The notes under the pieces: model-generated
Database searches by the model: none
What the model was told of the DNA's origin: nothing
What the model saw: only the letters and a program-made list of their open reading frames with translations
Program-made: the position numbers and the translations under genes
Shown here: in pieces, positions 25,143 to 34,091 of the stretch
Numbering within the stretch: the stretch's first letter is position 1
Layout: every line of letters starts with the position of its first letter
From: Bradyrhizobium cosmicum
GTDB lineage: Bacteria > Pseudomonadota > Alphaproteobacteria > Rhizobiales > Xanthobacteraceae
Length of the DNA: 64,000 nucleotides
Assembly (NCBI RefSeq): GCF_007290395.2
Contig: NZ_CP041656.2
Coordinates: 4,898,001 to 4,962,000, forward strand
Direction of reading: 5' to 3'

Positions 25143-26783
25143 CTAAAGCGCGGACAATCCCGGCGGCGGGTTACGCATGTTCGCGGCCTGCTCATAGGCG
25201 TAGGCCAGACGCAGCAGCTTGTGCTCGCTCCAGGCGCGGCCCGCAAGGGTGATTCCGAGCGGATAGTCGGGCGTGTCCTTGTCGTCGGCTCCCGAGATGA
25301 AGCCGCCCGGCACCATGACGCTGGGATAACCCGCCTTCGCGGCGATCACGCAGCCGCTCGCGCCGGGAAACAGCACCGCGTCGAGCTTGTGCTGGTTCAT
25401 GTAGGCGTCCATGCCGCGCGTCCTGGCGGAGAGCAGGTCCATGGCCCGAGCCGATTTGTACTCGCGCTCGCTGAGATCGCCTCTCGTCATCTCGGCGGCG
25501 AGAAACAGGTCCTGGCCGAAACGCAGCGCCTTGTCTGCATGCGCTTCGTTGAAGGCCACAATATCCGCCATGGTCTTCATGTCGGTATTGGTCGCCCAAT
25601 CCTTGAGGTAAAGGTTGAGATCGCGCTTCAGCTCATAAAGGAAGACGATCGGCGGCGTCGCCAGATTGCCCCTGTTGCGGCTCAGCGGATTGCGGTTGAG
25701 CACGTTCATTGTCGTCCCCGGCCCGCCGATCCAGCCCGGTGTCGGCATGTTGGCACGCACGGTGATTGCGCCGAGATCCTCCAGCACCTTGATCGCATCG
25801 GCCATCACCTTGGCCGCTCGAGGCGGCAGCTTGCCGTAATAGCGGTCGTTGAGCGGATCGTTGGCGTCGCTCGGCACGCCGATGCGCGCGCCCTTCATCG
25901 CGTCGTTCGAGAGATCGGCGGTGTAATCGGCCGGCCGCCGCTGCCGCTCGGTCGCGGCATCGAGCGGGTCCTTCGCCGCCAGCACGTTGAGCAGCATCGC
26001 CGCGTCGCGCACGGTGCGCGTCATCGGCCCGGCGGTGTCCTGGCTGTGCGAGATCGGCACGATGCCGGCGCAGCTGACCAGCCCGACGGTCGGCTTCACG
26101 GTGACGAGGCCGTTCATGCTGGCGGGATACAGCAGCGAGCCCGAGGTCTCGGTGCCGATCGAGGCCGCGCACAGGCCGGCCGCCACGGCGGCCGCCGAGC
26201 CCGCGCTCGAACCGCCCGGCAGCACGACCGGAATGCCGCGATCGTCCATCAAATCCGGTGCGTAGGGATTCTTCACCTGCCCACCCAGCGAGGAGTAGCC
26301 CGCGGGCATGTCGGCCGCGAGGATATTGGCGAACTCGGTCAGGTTTGCCTTGCCCAGGATCACCGCGCCGGCCTTGCGCAGCAGTTTGACGACGGTGGCG
26401 TCTCGCTTGGCGCGCGCCCCCTCCAGCGCCAGCGAGCCCGCCGTGGTCGGCTGCTTGTCGGAGGTCGCGATGTTGTCCTTCACCAGGATCGGGATGCCGG
26501 CCAACGGCCGCCTGGCCGACGGCTTTGTCGCGTCGAGCTTGTCCGCAATCGACAGCGCATCCGGATTGAGCGCGCGCACGGCGTTGAGCGCGGGCCCGCC
26601 GCGATCATAGGCTGTGATGCGCGCGAGGTAAGCCTTGGTCAGCGCCGTGGCAGTCACTTGCCCGCTGGTCAGCGCCTGAGCGATCTCGCTCATGGATGCA
26701 TTGTCGAGCTGCAGCTTGGCCGGCGCCCCGGCGCTGGCAACAGTCGCGGCGACGCGAGCCTCGCGACGGGATGGCTTCTTCAT
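25143..26783 (-). CDS. Amidase signature family protein
   Basis: 546 residues from ATG 26783, supported by GAGG at about -8; the ATG 11 codons upstream has no site. The Ser-cisSer-Lys triad is complete: Lys in PILVKDNIAT, cis-Ser in LPGGSSAGSAAAVAAGL and nucleophile Ser in GTETSGSLLYPAS. The N-terminal 30 residues are basic and Ala-rich without a clear signal peptide. Hydrolysis of an amide bond is expected; substrate cannot be read from the sequence. It is separated from the next operon by a repeat element and a terminator, so it is probably its own unit. Confidence 0.88.
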   Translation of the reverse strand: MKKPSRREARVAATVASAGAPAKLQLDNASMSEIAQALTSGQVTATALTKAYLARITAYDRGGPALNAVRALNPDALSIADKLDATKPSARRPLAGIPILVKDNIATSDKQPTTAGSLALEGARAKRDATVVKLLRKAGAVILGKANLTEFANILAADMPAGYSSLGGQVKNPYAPDLMDDRGIPVVLPGGSSAGSAAAVAAGLCAASIGTETSGSLLYPASMNGLVTVKPTVGLVSCAGIVPISHSQDTAGPMTRTVRDAAMLLNVLAAKDPLDAATERQRRPADYTADLSNDAMKGARIGVPSDANDPLNDRYYGKLPPRAAKVMADAIKVLEDLGAITVRANMPTPGWIGGPGTTMNVLNRNPLSRNRGNLATPPIVFLYELKRDLNLYLKDWATNTDMKTMADIVAFNEAHADKALRFGQDLFLAAEMTRGDLSEREYKSARAMDLLSARTRGMDAYMNQHKLDAVLFPGASGCVIAAKAGYPSVMVPGGFISGADDKDTPDYPLGITLAGRAWSEHKLLRLAYAYEQAANMRNPPPGLSAL

Positions 26784-26819
26784 GGCGTGCCTCGCCTGAC
26801 GGCGCGTCCGAACCATGAC

Positions 26820-26960
26820 GCCGCGATGATGCTATATTGCCAGTGTTTTGCCCGACGGGTCAACGACAGCGCCGACTCGCGCAAGCCGCCGAGCGGATCG
26901 CGCAAGCCATTGAAATCACTAACCCCGTCTACTGTGCATGGGGTTGTTTTCGTGTTTCTG
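26820..26960. repeat. Interspersed genus-type repeat element
   Basis: The stretch includes GTTTTGCCCGACGGGTCAA followed by CGCAAGCCATTGAAATCACTA and GCATGGGGTTGTTTTCG. I recognise this ordered set of strings from intergenic repeats of Bradyrhizobium and Rhodopseudomonas. It lies between an amidase gene and a terminator and codes for nothing convincing. Confidence 0.5.
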
Positions 26961-26970
26961 TTCTGGACCC

Positions 26971-27008
26971 TAAAAAAAATGGCCTCGCTCCGATGGAGAG
27001 AGGCCATT
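26971..27008 (-). terminator. Intrinsic terminator of the oligopeptide ABC operon
   Basis: Read on the minus strand, AATGGCCTC pairs with GAGGCCATT (9 bp, 27000-27008 and 26978-26986). The stem is extended inside by CTCC/GGAG, and it is followed by eight T (26972-26979). It lies 36 bases after the stop of the substrate-binding protein. This is the clearest factor-independent terminator in the window. Confidence 0.9.
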
Positions 27009-27043
27009 GTCGAAGCGACACGGTCAACTGGATCGAGCGGCTC

Positions 27044-28540
27044 CTACTCCCAGGACCAGGTCGAAAAGTCGTTCTCGTATTGCGGGACGTCCTTCCAGAC
27101 GCCCTTCAGCTTCTTGTTGGTGATGGTGATCAGCTGCGGCTGGTAGAGGAAGCCGGCGACCGCGTCGGTGGCCAGCATGCGCTGGGCATCACCGAGCAGC
27201 TTGGCGCGGCCGGCCTCGTCGGGCGTCGCCACGATCTGCTTGTAGAGCGCGTTGAAGGCCTCGTTGTTGTAGCCGAGGTAGTAGTCCGGCTCGGTGATCT
27301 TGACGAGGTCGATCGGCTCGACATGGCTGACGATGGTGAGGTCGAAATTGTGCGGGCCGTTGCCGGCAAACACCTGCGACAGCCACTGCGCCCATTCGAC
27401 GTTCTCGATCTTGGCGATGATGCCGACCTTGGCGAGCTGCGCCGCCAGGATCTCGCCGCCCTGCCGCGCATAGGACGGCGGCGGCAGCTTGAGCGACAGT
27501 TCGAGCGGCGTGGTGACGCCGGCCTCGCTGAGCAGCTTCTTGGCCTTCTCGGGGTCGTAGGGGTTGATGCCGGTGGTGTCGACATAGCCGAGCGCGCCGG
27601 GCACGTAGAAGCTGCCGATCGGCGTGCCGAAACCATCGGCAGCGCCGTCGATCATCGCCTTGCGGTCGATCGCGGCGAGGATGGCGCGGCGCACGCGGAC
27701 GTCGTCGAGCGGCTTCTTGCGCTCGTTGATGCCGACGATGGTCTTGGCGCGGGAGCCGCCGACCATGACGTTGAAGCGCGGATCGGCCTTGAACTGGCCG
27801 ATGGCGCGCGCCGCCGCAACGCGCGGGAACGCGTCGACGTCGCCCGAGAGCAGCGCCGCAGTCTGCGCCGCGGGATCCGAGATGAAGCGGATCGTCACCT
27901 TCGACAGCTTGATTGCGGCGGCGTTGCGATAGTCGGCCCATTTGTTCAGCGTGATCGAGGAGCCCTTGGCCCACGCGCCCAGTTGATAGGGCCCGGTGCC
28001 GACCGGCTGCGTGCCGTTGGTGGCCGCGCTCTTCGGCTCGACGATCGAGCCGCTCGCCTGTCCGAGCAGGAACGGCAGGTTCGGCTCGGAATATTTCACC
28101 GAGATCACGACCGTATCGGCGTCGGGCGCGTCGACCTTCTCGAACGCCTGGAACAGGCTCTTGTCCTTGTTGGTGCTGGAGGCAATCGCGTTGCGCTCGA
28201 ACGAGAACTTCACGGCAGCGGAATCGAATGCCTCGCCGTTCTGGAATTTGACGCCCTTGCGCAGCTTGAACGTATAGGTCTTCAGGTCGGGCGATGCGGT
28301 CCAGCTCTCCGCCAGCAGCGGCGAGACCGAGCCGTCCTCGTTGATCTTGGTCAGCGTCTCATAGATGTTGTAGAGCGTGACTTCGGCGATCGCAGCCGCG
28401 GCCGCAATGGTGGGGTCGAGCCCCGGCGGCTCCAGCGCCATCGCCATGACGACGCTGTCCTTCTTGCTCTGAGCCAGCACCGGCAGCGGTGCCACGGCCA
28501 GCGCGGCGGCGAATGCGACGATCGATAGTTTCCTGAACAT
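27044..28540 (-). CDS. Oligopeptide/dipeptide-type ABC substrate-binding protein
   Basis: 498 residues, family SBP_bac_5 (DppA/OppA-like). GGGGAG precedes the ATG. Signal peptide 1-23 ends VLA. Typical segments: SPLLAESWTASPDLKTYTFKLRKGVKFQNGEAFDSAAVKFSFER and RRAILAAIDRKAMIDG. It delivers its ligand to the permeases encoded upstream. Unusually, this receptor is the last gene of its operon, directly before a strong terminator. The accompanying amidase suggests an amide or short peptide-like ligand, but that is inference. Confidence 0.9.
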   Translation of the reverse strand: MFRKLSIVAFAAALAVAPLPVLAQSKKDSVVMAMALEPPGLDPTIAAAAAIAEVTLYNIYETLTKINEDGSVSPLLAESWTASPDLKTYTFKLRKGVKFQNGEAFDSAAVKFSFERNAIASSTNKDKSLFQAFEKVDAPDADTVVISVKYSEPNLPFLLGQASGSIVEPKSAATNGTQPVGTGPYQLGAWAKGSSITLNKWADYRNAAAIKLSKVTIRFISDPAAQTAALLSGDVDAFPRVAAARAIGQFKADPRFNVMVGGSRAKTIVGINERKKPLDDVRVRRAILAAIDRKAMIDGAADGFGTPIGSFYVPGALGYVDTTGINPYDPEKAKKLLSEAGVTTPLELSLKLPPPSYARQGGEILAAQLAKVGIIAKIENVEWAQWLSQVFAGNGPHNFDLTIVSHVEPIDLVKITEPDYYLGYNNEAFNALYKQIVATPDEAGRAKLLGDAQRMLATDAVAGFLYQPQLITITNKKLKGVWKDVPQYENDFSTWSWE

Positions 28541-28595
28541 CTCGTAACTCCCCGGCCTTCTCTGCTTCCCAGCCTACGCCAATTCCATGGGGATA

Positions 28596-29600
28596 CTAAC
28601 CTTCCATGGCGACTTGCGGCAACGCCATCACCGCCTCCGCCTTGTGGCAGGCGGCGAGATGGCCCTCGCCGACCTTGCGTAGCAAGGGCGGAACCTCGCG
28701 GCAATGCCGGTCGGCGAGCGTACAGCGCGCGACATAAGGACACCCGCTCGTCACGGCCGATTGCGAGGCGATCGCCTGGGCCCCGCGCCGCCGCCTTCCC
28801 CCGCCGGCGCGCGCGCGCGGCACGGCGTCCAATAGCGCCCGCGTATAGGGATGGGCGCAGCGCTCGAACAGGTCCTCCGGCCGTCCCTGCTCGACGATCC
28901 GGCCGAGATACATCACAGCGACCTCGTCGCAGAGATAGTCGACCACGGCGAGGTCGTGACTGATCAGGATATAGCTCAGGCCGAACTGCTCCTGCAGGTC
29001 CTGCATCAAGTTCAGCACCTGCGCCTGCACCGAGACGTCGAGCGCGGACACCGGCTCGTCGGCGACGATCAGCTTAGGCTGCGTGATCAGCGCACGCGCG
29101 ATCGCGATGCGCTGGCGCTGGCCGCCGGAGAATTCGTGCGGATATTTGTCCATGTCCGCCTCGCGCAGGCCGACCTGCTTCAGCACCGCGGCGACGCGGG
29201 CGCCGAAGGTGGCGCGGTCGGCGCCATCAAGCACGGTCAAGGGCTCTGCGACGATACGCGCGATGGTCTGGCGTGGGTCGAGCGAGCCGTAGGGGTCCTG
29301 GAACACCATCTGAAAATTGCGGCGGGCGCGGCGCAGCTCGTCGGCCGAGATGCGGTGGAGATCGCGCCCGAGCAGCGCAACCTGCCCCGACGTCGGTCGC
29401 TCCAGCGCCATCACCACCCGCGCAAAGGTCGACTTGCCCGAACCGGACTCGCCGACGATGCCGAGGCTCTTGCCCGCCGCGACCTGTACGCTGACGCCGT
29501 TGAGTGCGCGTACCTGCCCTGGCGGACGAAACAGACTTTCGCGCGGCAGCGTGTAGCGTTGCTCGAGATCTTTCACGTCGAGAAGCGGAGCCGCCGTCAT
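28596..29600 (-). CDS. Oligopeptide ABC transporter ATP-binding protein (DppF type)
   Basis: 334 residues from ATG 29600, which overlaps the previous stop (ATGA). Walker A is GESGSGKST, the signature is [16 protein letters not shown] and Walker B is LIVADEPVSALD. The C-terminal extension with CPYVARCTLADRHCREVPP is the cysteine motif of oligopeptide/dipeptide ATPases. It pairs with the ATPase at 29597-30613 to energise the two permeases. Confidence 0.9.
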   Translation of the reverse strand: MTAAPLLDVKDLEQRYTLPRESLFRPPGQVRALNGVSVQVAAGKSLGIVGESGSGKSTFARVVMALERPTSGQVALLGRDLHRISADELRRARRNFQMVFQDPYGSLDPRQTIARIVAEPLTVLDGADRATFGARVAAVLKQVGLREADMDKYPHEFSGGQRQRIAIARALITQPKLIVADEPVSALDVSVQAQVLNLMQDLQEQFGLSYILISHDLAVVDYLCDEVAVMYLGRIVEQGRPEDLFERCAHPYTRALLDAVPRARAGGGRRRRGAQAIASQSAVTSGCPYVARCTLADRHCREVPPLLRKVGEGHLAACHKAEAVMALPQVAMEG

Positions 29601-30613
29601 GCGGGCGCCCCGACATTCGCGGCCAACGAAACATCGGTGCGCACGCAGCGCACGCCGTGCCCGGGTCCGACTTCGACCACCGGCGGCAGCGCCGCCCGGC
29701 ATTGATCAATCACAAGCGGACATCGTTCGGAGAAAGTGCAGCCGGCCGGCAAATCGGCAAGCTCCGGCACCGTTCCCGAGATGGTGGTCAGCCGCGTCCC
29801 CTTGCGCGCGCCGAGCTTCGGCCGAGCGCGGAACAGGCCTTGCGTATAGGGATGACCCATGCGGCGGAACACTTCGTCGGTCGGACCGCTCTCGACCACC
29901 GTGCCGCCATACATCACCATCATGCGCTGCACGTTCTCGGCGATAACGCCGAGATCGTGCGAGATCAGGATCATCGACATGCCGCGCTCCTCGACGAGAT
30001 CGGCGATGAGATCGAGGATCTGGCCCTGGATGGTGACGTCGAGCGCCGTGGTCGGCTCGTCCGCGATCAGAAGGTCCGGCTCGCAGGCGAGTGCCATGGC
30101 GATGGTGACGCGCTGGCGCTGGCCGCCGGAAAACTGGTGCGGATAGGCATCGATCCGCCTGGCCGGATCGGGCAGTCCGACGCGGTCAAGCAAGGCGATC
30201 GCCTCCCGCCGCGCCTGCGATGCCGAATATTTCTTGTGACGCCGCAGCGGCTCGGCGACCTGATGGCCGATCGTGTGCATCGGATTGAGCGCCGTCATCG
30301 GCTCCTGGAAGATCATGCTGATGCGATTGCCGCGCAGCTTGCAATAATCCGCATCGGGCAAACCGGCGAGCTCGCCGCCGTCCAGCTTGATGCTGCCGGT
30401 GACGACCGCGCTGTCAGGCAACAACCCCATCAGCGACAGCGCCGTGACCGACTTGCCGCAACCGGATTCGCCGACGAGACCGAGCGTCTCGCCGCGCTTC
30501 AGCGCAAAGCTGACGCCGCGCACGGCCTGGGCCGGCCCGCGGCTGGTGTTGAGGCGCACGCCGAGATTGTCGACAGCGATCAGCGGTGTGGTGGCGCGCT
30601 CGCCCATCGTCAC
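29597..30613 (-). CDS. Oligopeptide ABC transporter ATP-binding protein (DppD type)
   Basis: 338 residues. Walker A GESGCGKS, signature [16 protein letters not shown], Walker [13 protein letters not shown] and the C-terminal [20 protein letters not shown] motif are all intact. Overlaps the permease gene upstream and the second ATPase downstream by 4 bases each, so the subunits are translationally coupled. Confidence 0.9.
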   Translation of the reverse strand: MTMGERATTPLIAVDNLGVRLNTSRGPAQAVRGVSFALKRGETLGLVGESGCGKSVTALSLMGLLPDSAVVTGSIKLDGGELAGLPDADYCKLRGNRISMIFQEPMTALNPMHTIGHQVAEPLRRHKKYSASQARREAIALLDRVGLPDPARRIDAYPHQFSGGQRQRVTIAMALACEPDLLIADEPTTALDVTIQGQILDLIADLVEERGMSMILISHDLGVIAENVQRMMVMYGGTVVESGPTDEVFRRMGHPYTQGLFRARPKLGARKGTRLTTISGTVPELADLPAGCTFSERCPLVIDQCRAALPPVVEVGPGHGVRCVRTDVSLAANVGAPA

Positions 30614-31503
30614 CGCTCCCGCGCCAGCCTGGGATCAAGCAGATCGCGCAGGCCATCGCCGAGCAGATTGAGGCCGAGCACCGCGATGGCGATGGCCGCA
30701 CCCGGATAGACCGCGAGCATCGGCGACTGGAACAGCAGCGTTTGCGCGTCGTTCAGCATCCGGCCCCAGGACGGTTGCGGCGGCTGCGTACCGAGGCCGA
30801 GGTAAGACAGCGCGGCTTCGGCCAGGATGGCGAGCGCGAACTGGATGGTAGCCTGCACGATCAGGATCGACAGAATGTTGGGTAGCACATGCTCGATGGT
30901 GATGCGGAACTTGCCCTTTCCCGAGGCGCGCGCAGCCAGCACGAACTCGCGTGCCCAGATCGCATTGGCCGAGCCGCGCGTCAGCCGGGTCAGCGTCGGG
31001 ATCTGGAAAATGCCGATCGCGACGATCGAGGTTACCATCCCCGGACCCACGACCGCGGCGAGCATGATGGCAGAGAGCACGGCCGGAAACGCGAAGGCAA
31101 AATCGGAGAACCGCATGATGATCTCTTCGGTCCAGCCGCGCCTCGCCGACGCGATCAGGCCGAGGCAGACGCCGAAGGTGAGACCGATGCTCACGGCGAT
31201 GACTCCGACCAGGATGGTCGAGCGCGCACCCGCGAGCAGCAGCGAGACGATGTCGCGACCGAAGGAATCGGTGCCGAGCCAGTGCGCTGCCGACGGCGGC
31301 CGCAGTTTCGAGGCGATGTCGATCTCGTAGGGCGACCACGGCGTCCACACCAGCGACAGCAGCGCCGAGGCAAGCACGATGAGGCTGAGCGCACCGCCCA
31401 GCACAAAGCTGCGATGGCGCAGCGCGCGGGCCCAGAAGGTCCGGGCCGGCAACCGGCGCGCCACGACCGGCGCATCAACCGAACTGGTCAGGGGCGCGCT
31501 CAC
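30610..31503 (-). CDS. Oligopeptide ABC transporter permease (DppC type)
   Basis: 297 residues from a GTG at 31503 that overlaps the preceding stop. The frame stays open 156 codons further upstream, but that part is an antisense-like Arg/Ala-rich translation lying over the other permease gene. Six TM segments are seen, with the family marker WLGTDSFGRDIVSLLLAGARST after the N-terminal TM and an EAA-type loop near FVLAARASGKGKFRITIEHVLPNI. Confidence 0.9.
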   Translation of the reverse strand: MSAPLTSSVDAPVVARRLPARTFWARALRHRSFVLGGALSLIVLASALLSLVWTPWSPYEIDIASKLRPPSAAHWLGTDSFGRDIVSLLLAGARSTILVGVIAVSIGLTFGVCLGLIASARRGWTEEIIMRFSDFAFAFPAVLSAIMLAAVVGPGMVTSIVAIGIFQIPTLTRLTRGSANAIWAREFVLAARASGKGKFRITIEHVLPNILSILIVQATIQFALAILAEAALSYLGLGTQPPQPSWGRMLNDAQTLLFQSPMLAVYPGAAIAIAVLGLNLLGDGLRDLLDPRLARER

Positions 31504-32450
31504 AAATCGTAGACCTTGATGCGGGGATCGATGAATGCATAGAGCACGTCGACCACGAAATTGACGATGACCACCATGGCGGCCAGCAACATCACGCAGT
31601 TGCGCACCACGATGAGGTCGCGATTGGCGATCGACTGGAAGATCAGGCGGCCGAGCCCCGGCAGGTAGAACACGTTCTCGATCACGATGGTGCCGGCCAG
31701 CAGATTGGCGAATTGCAGCCCCATCACCGTCATCACGGGGATCATGGCGTTGCGCAGCACGTGGCTCCACAACACCTCGCGCTTGCCGAGCCCTTTCGCG
31801 CGCGCGGTGCGAACGAAATCCTCGCGCAGCACTTCCAGCACCGCCGAGCGCGTGACGCGCGCGAGGATCGCAGCCTGCACCACCGCGAGCGAGACCGCCG
31901 GCAACAGCAGCGATTTGATCCCCGGCCAGATGCCGTCCTCCCAGCCGGGAAAACCGCCCGCGGACAGCCATTGCAGCCGCACCGAGAACAGCAGCACCAG
32001 GAGAATCGCGAACCAGAAGTTAGGCAGCGCGATGCCGATTTGCGTCAGCGACATCACGCCGACGTCGCCCAGCTTGTTGTGGTTGGCGGCGGTGTAGATG
32101 CCGGCCGACAGCGCCAGCGTCACCGTGATCAGCATGGACATGATCGCGAGCGGAATGGTCAGCACCAGCCGTTCCGCGATCAGGCTCCCGACCGGCGTGC
32201 CATAGACATAGCTGTTGCCGAGATCGCCGATCAGCAGTCCCTTGATCCATTGCAGATAGCGAACCGCCAGCGGCTGATCGAGCCCGAGCTTGACCGTGAG
32301 CGCACGGACCGCATCCGCCGACGCGTCGGCGCCCATCAGCATCTGCGCGGCATTGCCCGGAAGCGCGTCCAGCACCAGGAAAATGATCACGGATGCGCCG
32401 ACCAGCGTCGCCAGCAAGGTCAGGACACGTCGGAGGACAAAGACGCTCAT
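31500..32450 (-). CDS. Oligopeptide ABC transporter permease (DppB type)
   Basis: 316 residues with the DppB N-terminus (FVLRRVLTLLATLVGASVIIFLVLDALPGNAA), the GLDQPLAVRYLQWIKGLLIGDLGNS segment and the loop VREDF-like LREDFVRTARAKGLGKREVLWSHVLRNAMIPV. Ends with DPRIKVYDL. First transporter gene of the operon, 84 bases after the amidase stop. The ribosome site is weak. Confidence 0.9.
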   Translation of the reverse strand: MSVFVLRRVLTLLATLVGASVIIFLVLDALPGNAAQMLMGADASADAVRALTVKLGLDQPLAVRYLQWIKGLLIGDLGNSYVYGTPVGSLIAERLVLTIPLAIMSMLITVTLALSAGIYTAANHNKLGDVGVMSLTQIGIALPNFWFAILLVLLFSVRLQWLSAGGFPGWEDGIWPGIKSLLLPAVSLAVVQAAILARVTRSAVLEVLREDFVRTARAKGLGKREVLWSHVLRNAMIPVMTVMGLQFANLLAGTIVIENVFYLPGLGRLIFQSIANRDLIVVRNCVMLLAAMVVIVNFVVDVLYAFIDPRIKVYDL

Positions 32451-32534
32451 GCGCGATCGGGTTCAGGGCTCATCCGCGGCACGATCAACATGTCCGGACG
32501 CCCAAGGCAAGCCCTTTGCAGCACGCGCATCCGT

Positions 32535-33956
32535 TCAGCCGGGCCGGCGGGACAGAAGATCGTGCGAAGCCTCGAACAGTGCGCTGGCGTGCAGCAATTC
32601 CGCGTCGGCACGGAAGCGTCCGACGAGCTGAAGTCCGATCGGCAGGCCGTCGCTGCCGAAGCCGCAGGGCAGACTGATCGCGGGGTGCCCGGTCATGTTG
32701 AACGGCATGGTCCAGGGGAACCAGTGCGGCCGGACGCTGTCGAAATGCGCCCCGTCGATCTCGATGGTGCCGAACAGGTCCTGGTCGATCGGCAGCGCAG
32801 TGCGGGTGATGGTCGGCATCGCCAGAAGATGCCCACGCGCAAGCAGGGATTGCACGCGGCGGAACAGCGCGGTGCGCGCGAACATCGCCTCCTGATAAGC
32901 AACGCCGCTGACATTGGTCGCGAGCGCAACCTGCTTGACGAAGGCTTCGCTGAGGACGTCGCCATGCTCGGCGACCAGTTTGGCGAAGCGCGTGCGCCAG
33001 ACGGTGTGATTGATCGCGCGCCAGATCGGCTCGACGTCGAACCCCTCGCCGGAAAATTCCTCGAGCTCGGCACCGAGGCTTGCCAGCCGATCGAGGCTCG
33101 CCTTGAAGCTGGCTGCGACATCGGCGGACACCGGCCGTCCGGGCGGCGAGGCGCAGAACAGGATCTTTTGCCCCCGCAGATCGCCGCGCGGGGCGGCGGT
33201 GACGATGAAGTCGGGCACGGGGACCCCGATCGACCAGGGGTCGCAGGAGTCCTCGCCGGCCATGGCCTGCATCATCAGGGCGGTGTCGGCGACATCACGC
33301 GTCATCGGCGTGACATAGGTCTGGTTGCCGAACGCATCGAGCGCCTGGCTGTGAGCGATCACGCCGTTGCTCTGCTTCAGCCCGACCACCCCGTTGCAGG
33401 CGGCTGGAATGCGGGTCGAGCCGCCGCCGTCGGTCGCGACCGCCAGCGGTGCGATGCCGCTTGCAACGGCCACCGCCGCACCGCCGCTAGAGCCGCCGGA
33501 AGAGCGCCGTGCATCCCACGCATTGCGGGTGCGGCCAAACAGCGGCGAGTCGGTCAGGCACTTGCTGCCGAACTCAGGCGTCGTGGTCTTGCCGATCAGG
33601 ATCGCGCCTGCCGCGCGCAGCTTGGCGACCGCGACGGCGTCCTCGGTCGGCACATTGTCCCTGTAAGGAACGGCGCCGAAAGTGGTCTTCACGCCGCGTG
33701 TGTTGACGATGTCCTTCACCGTGACGGGAATGCCGTGCAACAGGCCCAGCGGCTCTCCCGCCATTACCTTGCGCTCGGCGGCGCGCGCCTCCTCCATCGC
33801 CTCCTCGCCGCAGAGCGTGATGAAACAGTTCAGCTCGAGCTGGAGCGCCTCGGCGCGTGCGAGCACGGCCCGCGTGACTTCGACCGGGGAGATCTTCTTG
33901 CCGTGGATCCGTTCGCGCAGCTCGACGGCGGAGAGGAAACAGAGATCGTTGCTCAT
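32535..33956 (-). CDS. Amidase signature family protein, first gene of the oligopeptide ABC operon
   Basis: 473 residues with the complete triad: Lys in IPVTVKDIVNT, cis-Ser in SSGGSSGGAAVAVASG and nucleophile Ser in DGGGSTRIPAA. Cytoplasmic, no signal peptide. It stands at the head of a five-gene transporter operon, which suggests that it acts on the imported compound, for example an amide or N-acyl amino acid. The start codon lies three bases from a large inverted repeat and has no Shine-Dalgarno-like sequence, so translation may depend on RNA structure, or the true start is different. Confidence 0.87.
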   Translation of the reverse strand: MSNDLCFLSAVELRERIHGKKISPVEVTRAVLARAEALQLELNCFITLCGEEAMEEARAAERKVMAGEPLGLLHGIPVTVKDIVNTRGVKTTFGAVPYRDNVPTEDAVAVAKLRAAGAILIGKTTTPEFGSKCLTDSPLFGRTRNAWDARRSSGGSSGGAAVAVASGIAPLAVATDGGGSTRIPAACNGVVGLKQSNGVIAHSQALDAFGNQTYVTPMTRDVADTALMMQAMAGEDSCDPWSIGVPVPDFIVTAAPRGDLRGQKILFCASPPGRPVSADVAASFKASLDRLASLGAELEEFSGEGFDVEPIWRAINHTVWRTRFAKLVAEHGDVLSEAFVKQVALATNVSGVAYQEAMFARTALFRRVQSLLARGHLLAMPTITRTALPIDQDLFGTIEIDGAHFDSVRPHWFPWTMPFNMTGHPAISLPCGFGSDGLPIGLQLVGRFRADAELLHASALFEASHDLLSRRPG

Positions 33957-33958
33957 GG

Positions 33959-34016
33959 ATGGACAGGCTCGCGTCAGGACGCGCGGACCTTGCCAGCGCG
34001 CACCTCACCTGTCCAT
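33959..34016. promoter_or_regulatory. Large inverted repeat between the polyol and amidase operons
   Basis: ATGGACAGG (33959-33967) and CCTGTCCAT (34008-34016) are perfect 9-bp arms around 40 bases that hold further small hairpins (GCGTC/GACGC and GCGCG/CGCGC). It ends three bases before the amidase start. It could end the polyol transcript or form the 5' leader of the amidase operon. Confidence 0.45.
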
Positions 34017-34091
34017 TTCGGCTGGCGCATGGCCGCAGTCCGCCGGGACATCTCGGAGGATACCTGTCTCGGAGGATGTCTGGACCCGCTG

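Noticed and set aside
26780..27007. 75-codon minus-strand frame with LTRRAKHWQY-like translation
   Set aside because: This is the translation of an interspersed repeat, which produces similar spurious proteins in many places in such genomes.
25221..28528. Plus-strand frames of 641 and 563 codons opposite the amidase and peptide receptor
   Set aside because: Antisense to two recognisable proteins and crossing a terminator and a repeat element; no protein family recognised.
30610..31971. N-terminal extension of the DppC-type permease by 156 codons
   Set aside because: The extra part lies over the DppB-type gene and is Arg/Gly/Ala-rich. The GTG at 31503 overlaps the previous stop and gives the normal family length.
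34068..34090. Direct repeat of CTCGGAGGAT near 34050-34075
   Set aside because: Two short copies only, in the gap after the PfkB gene. Too little to call an operator or a mobile-element target site.
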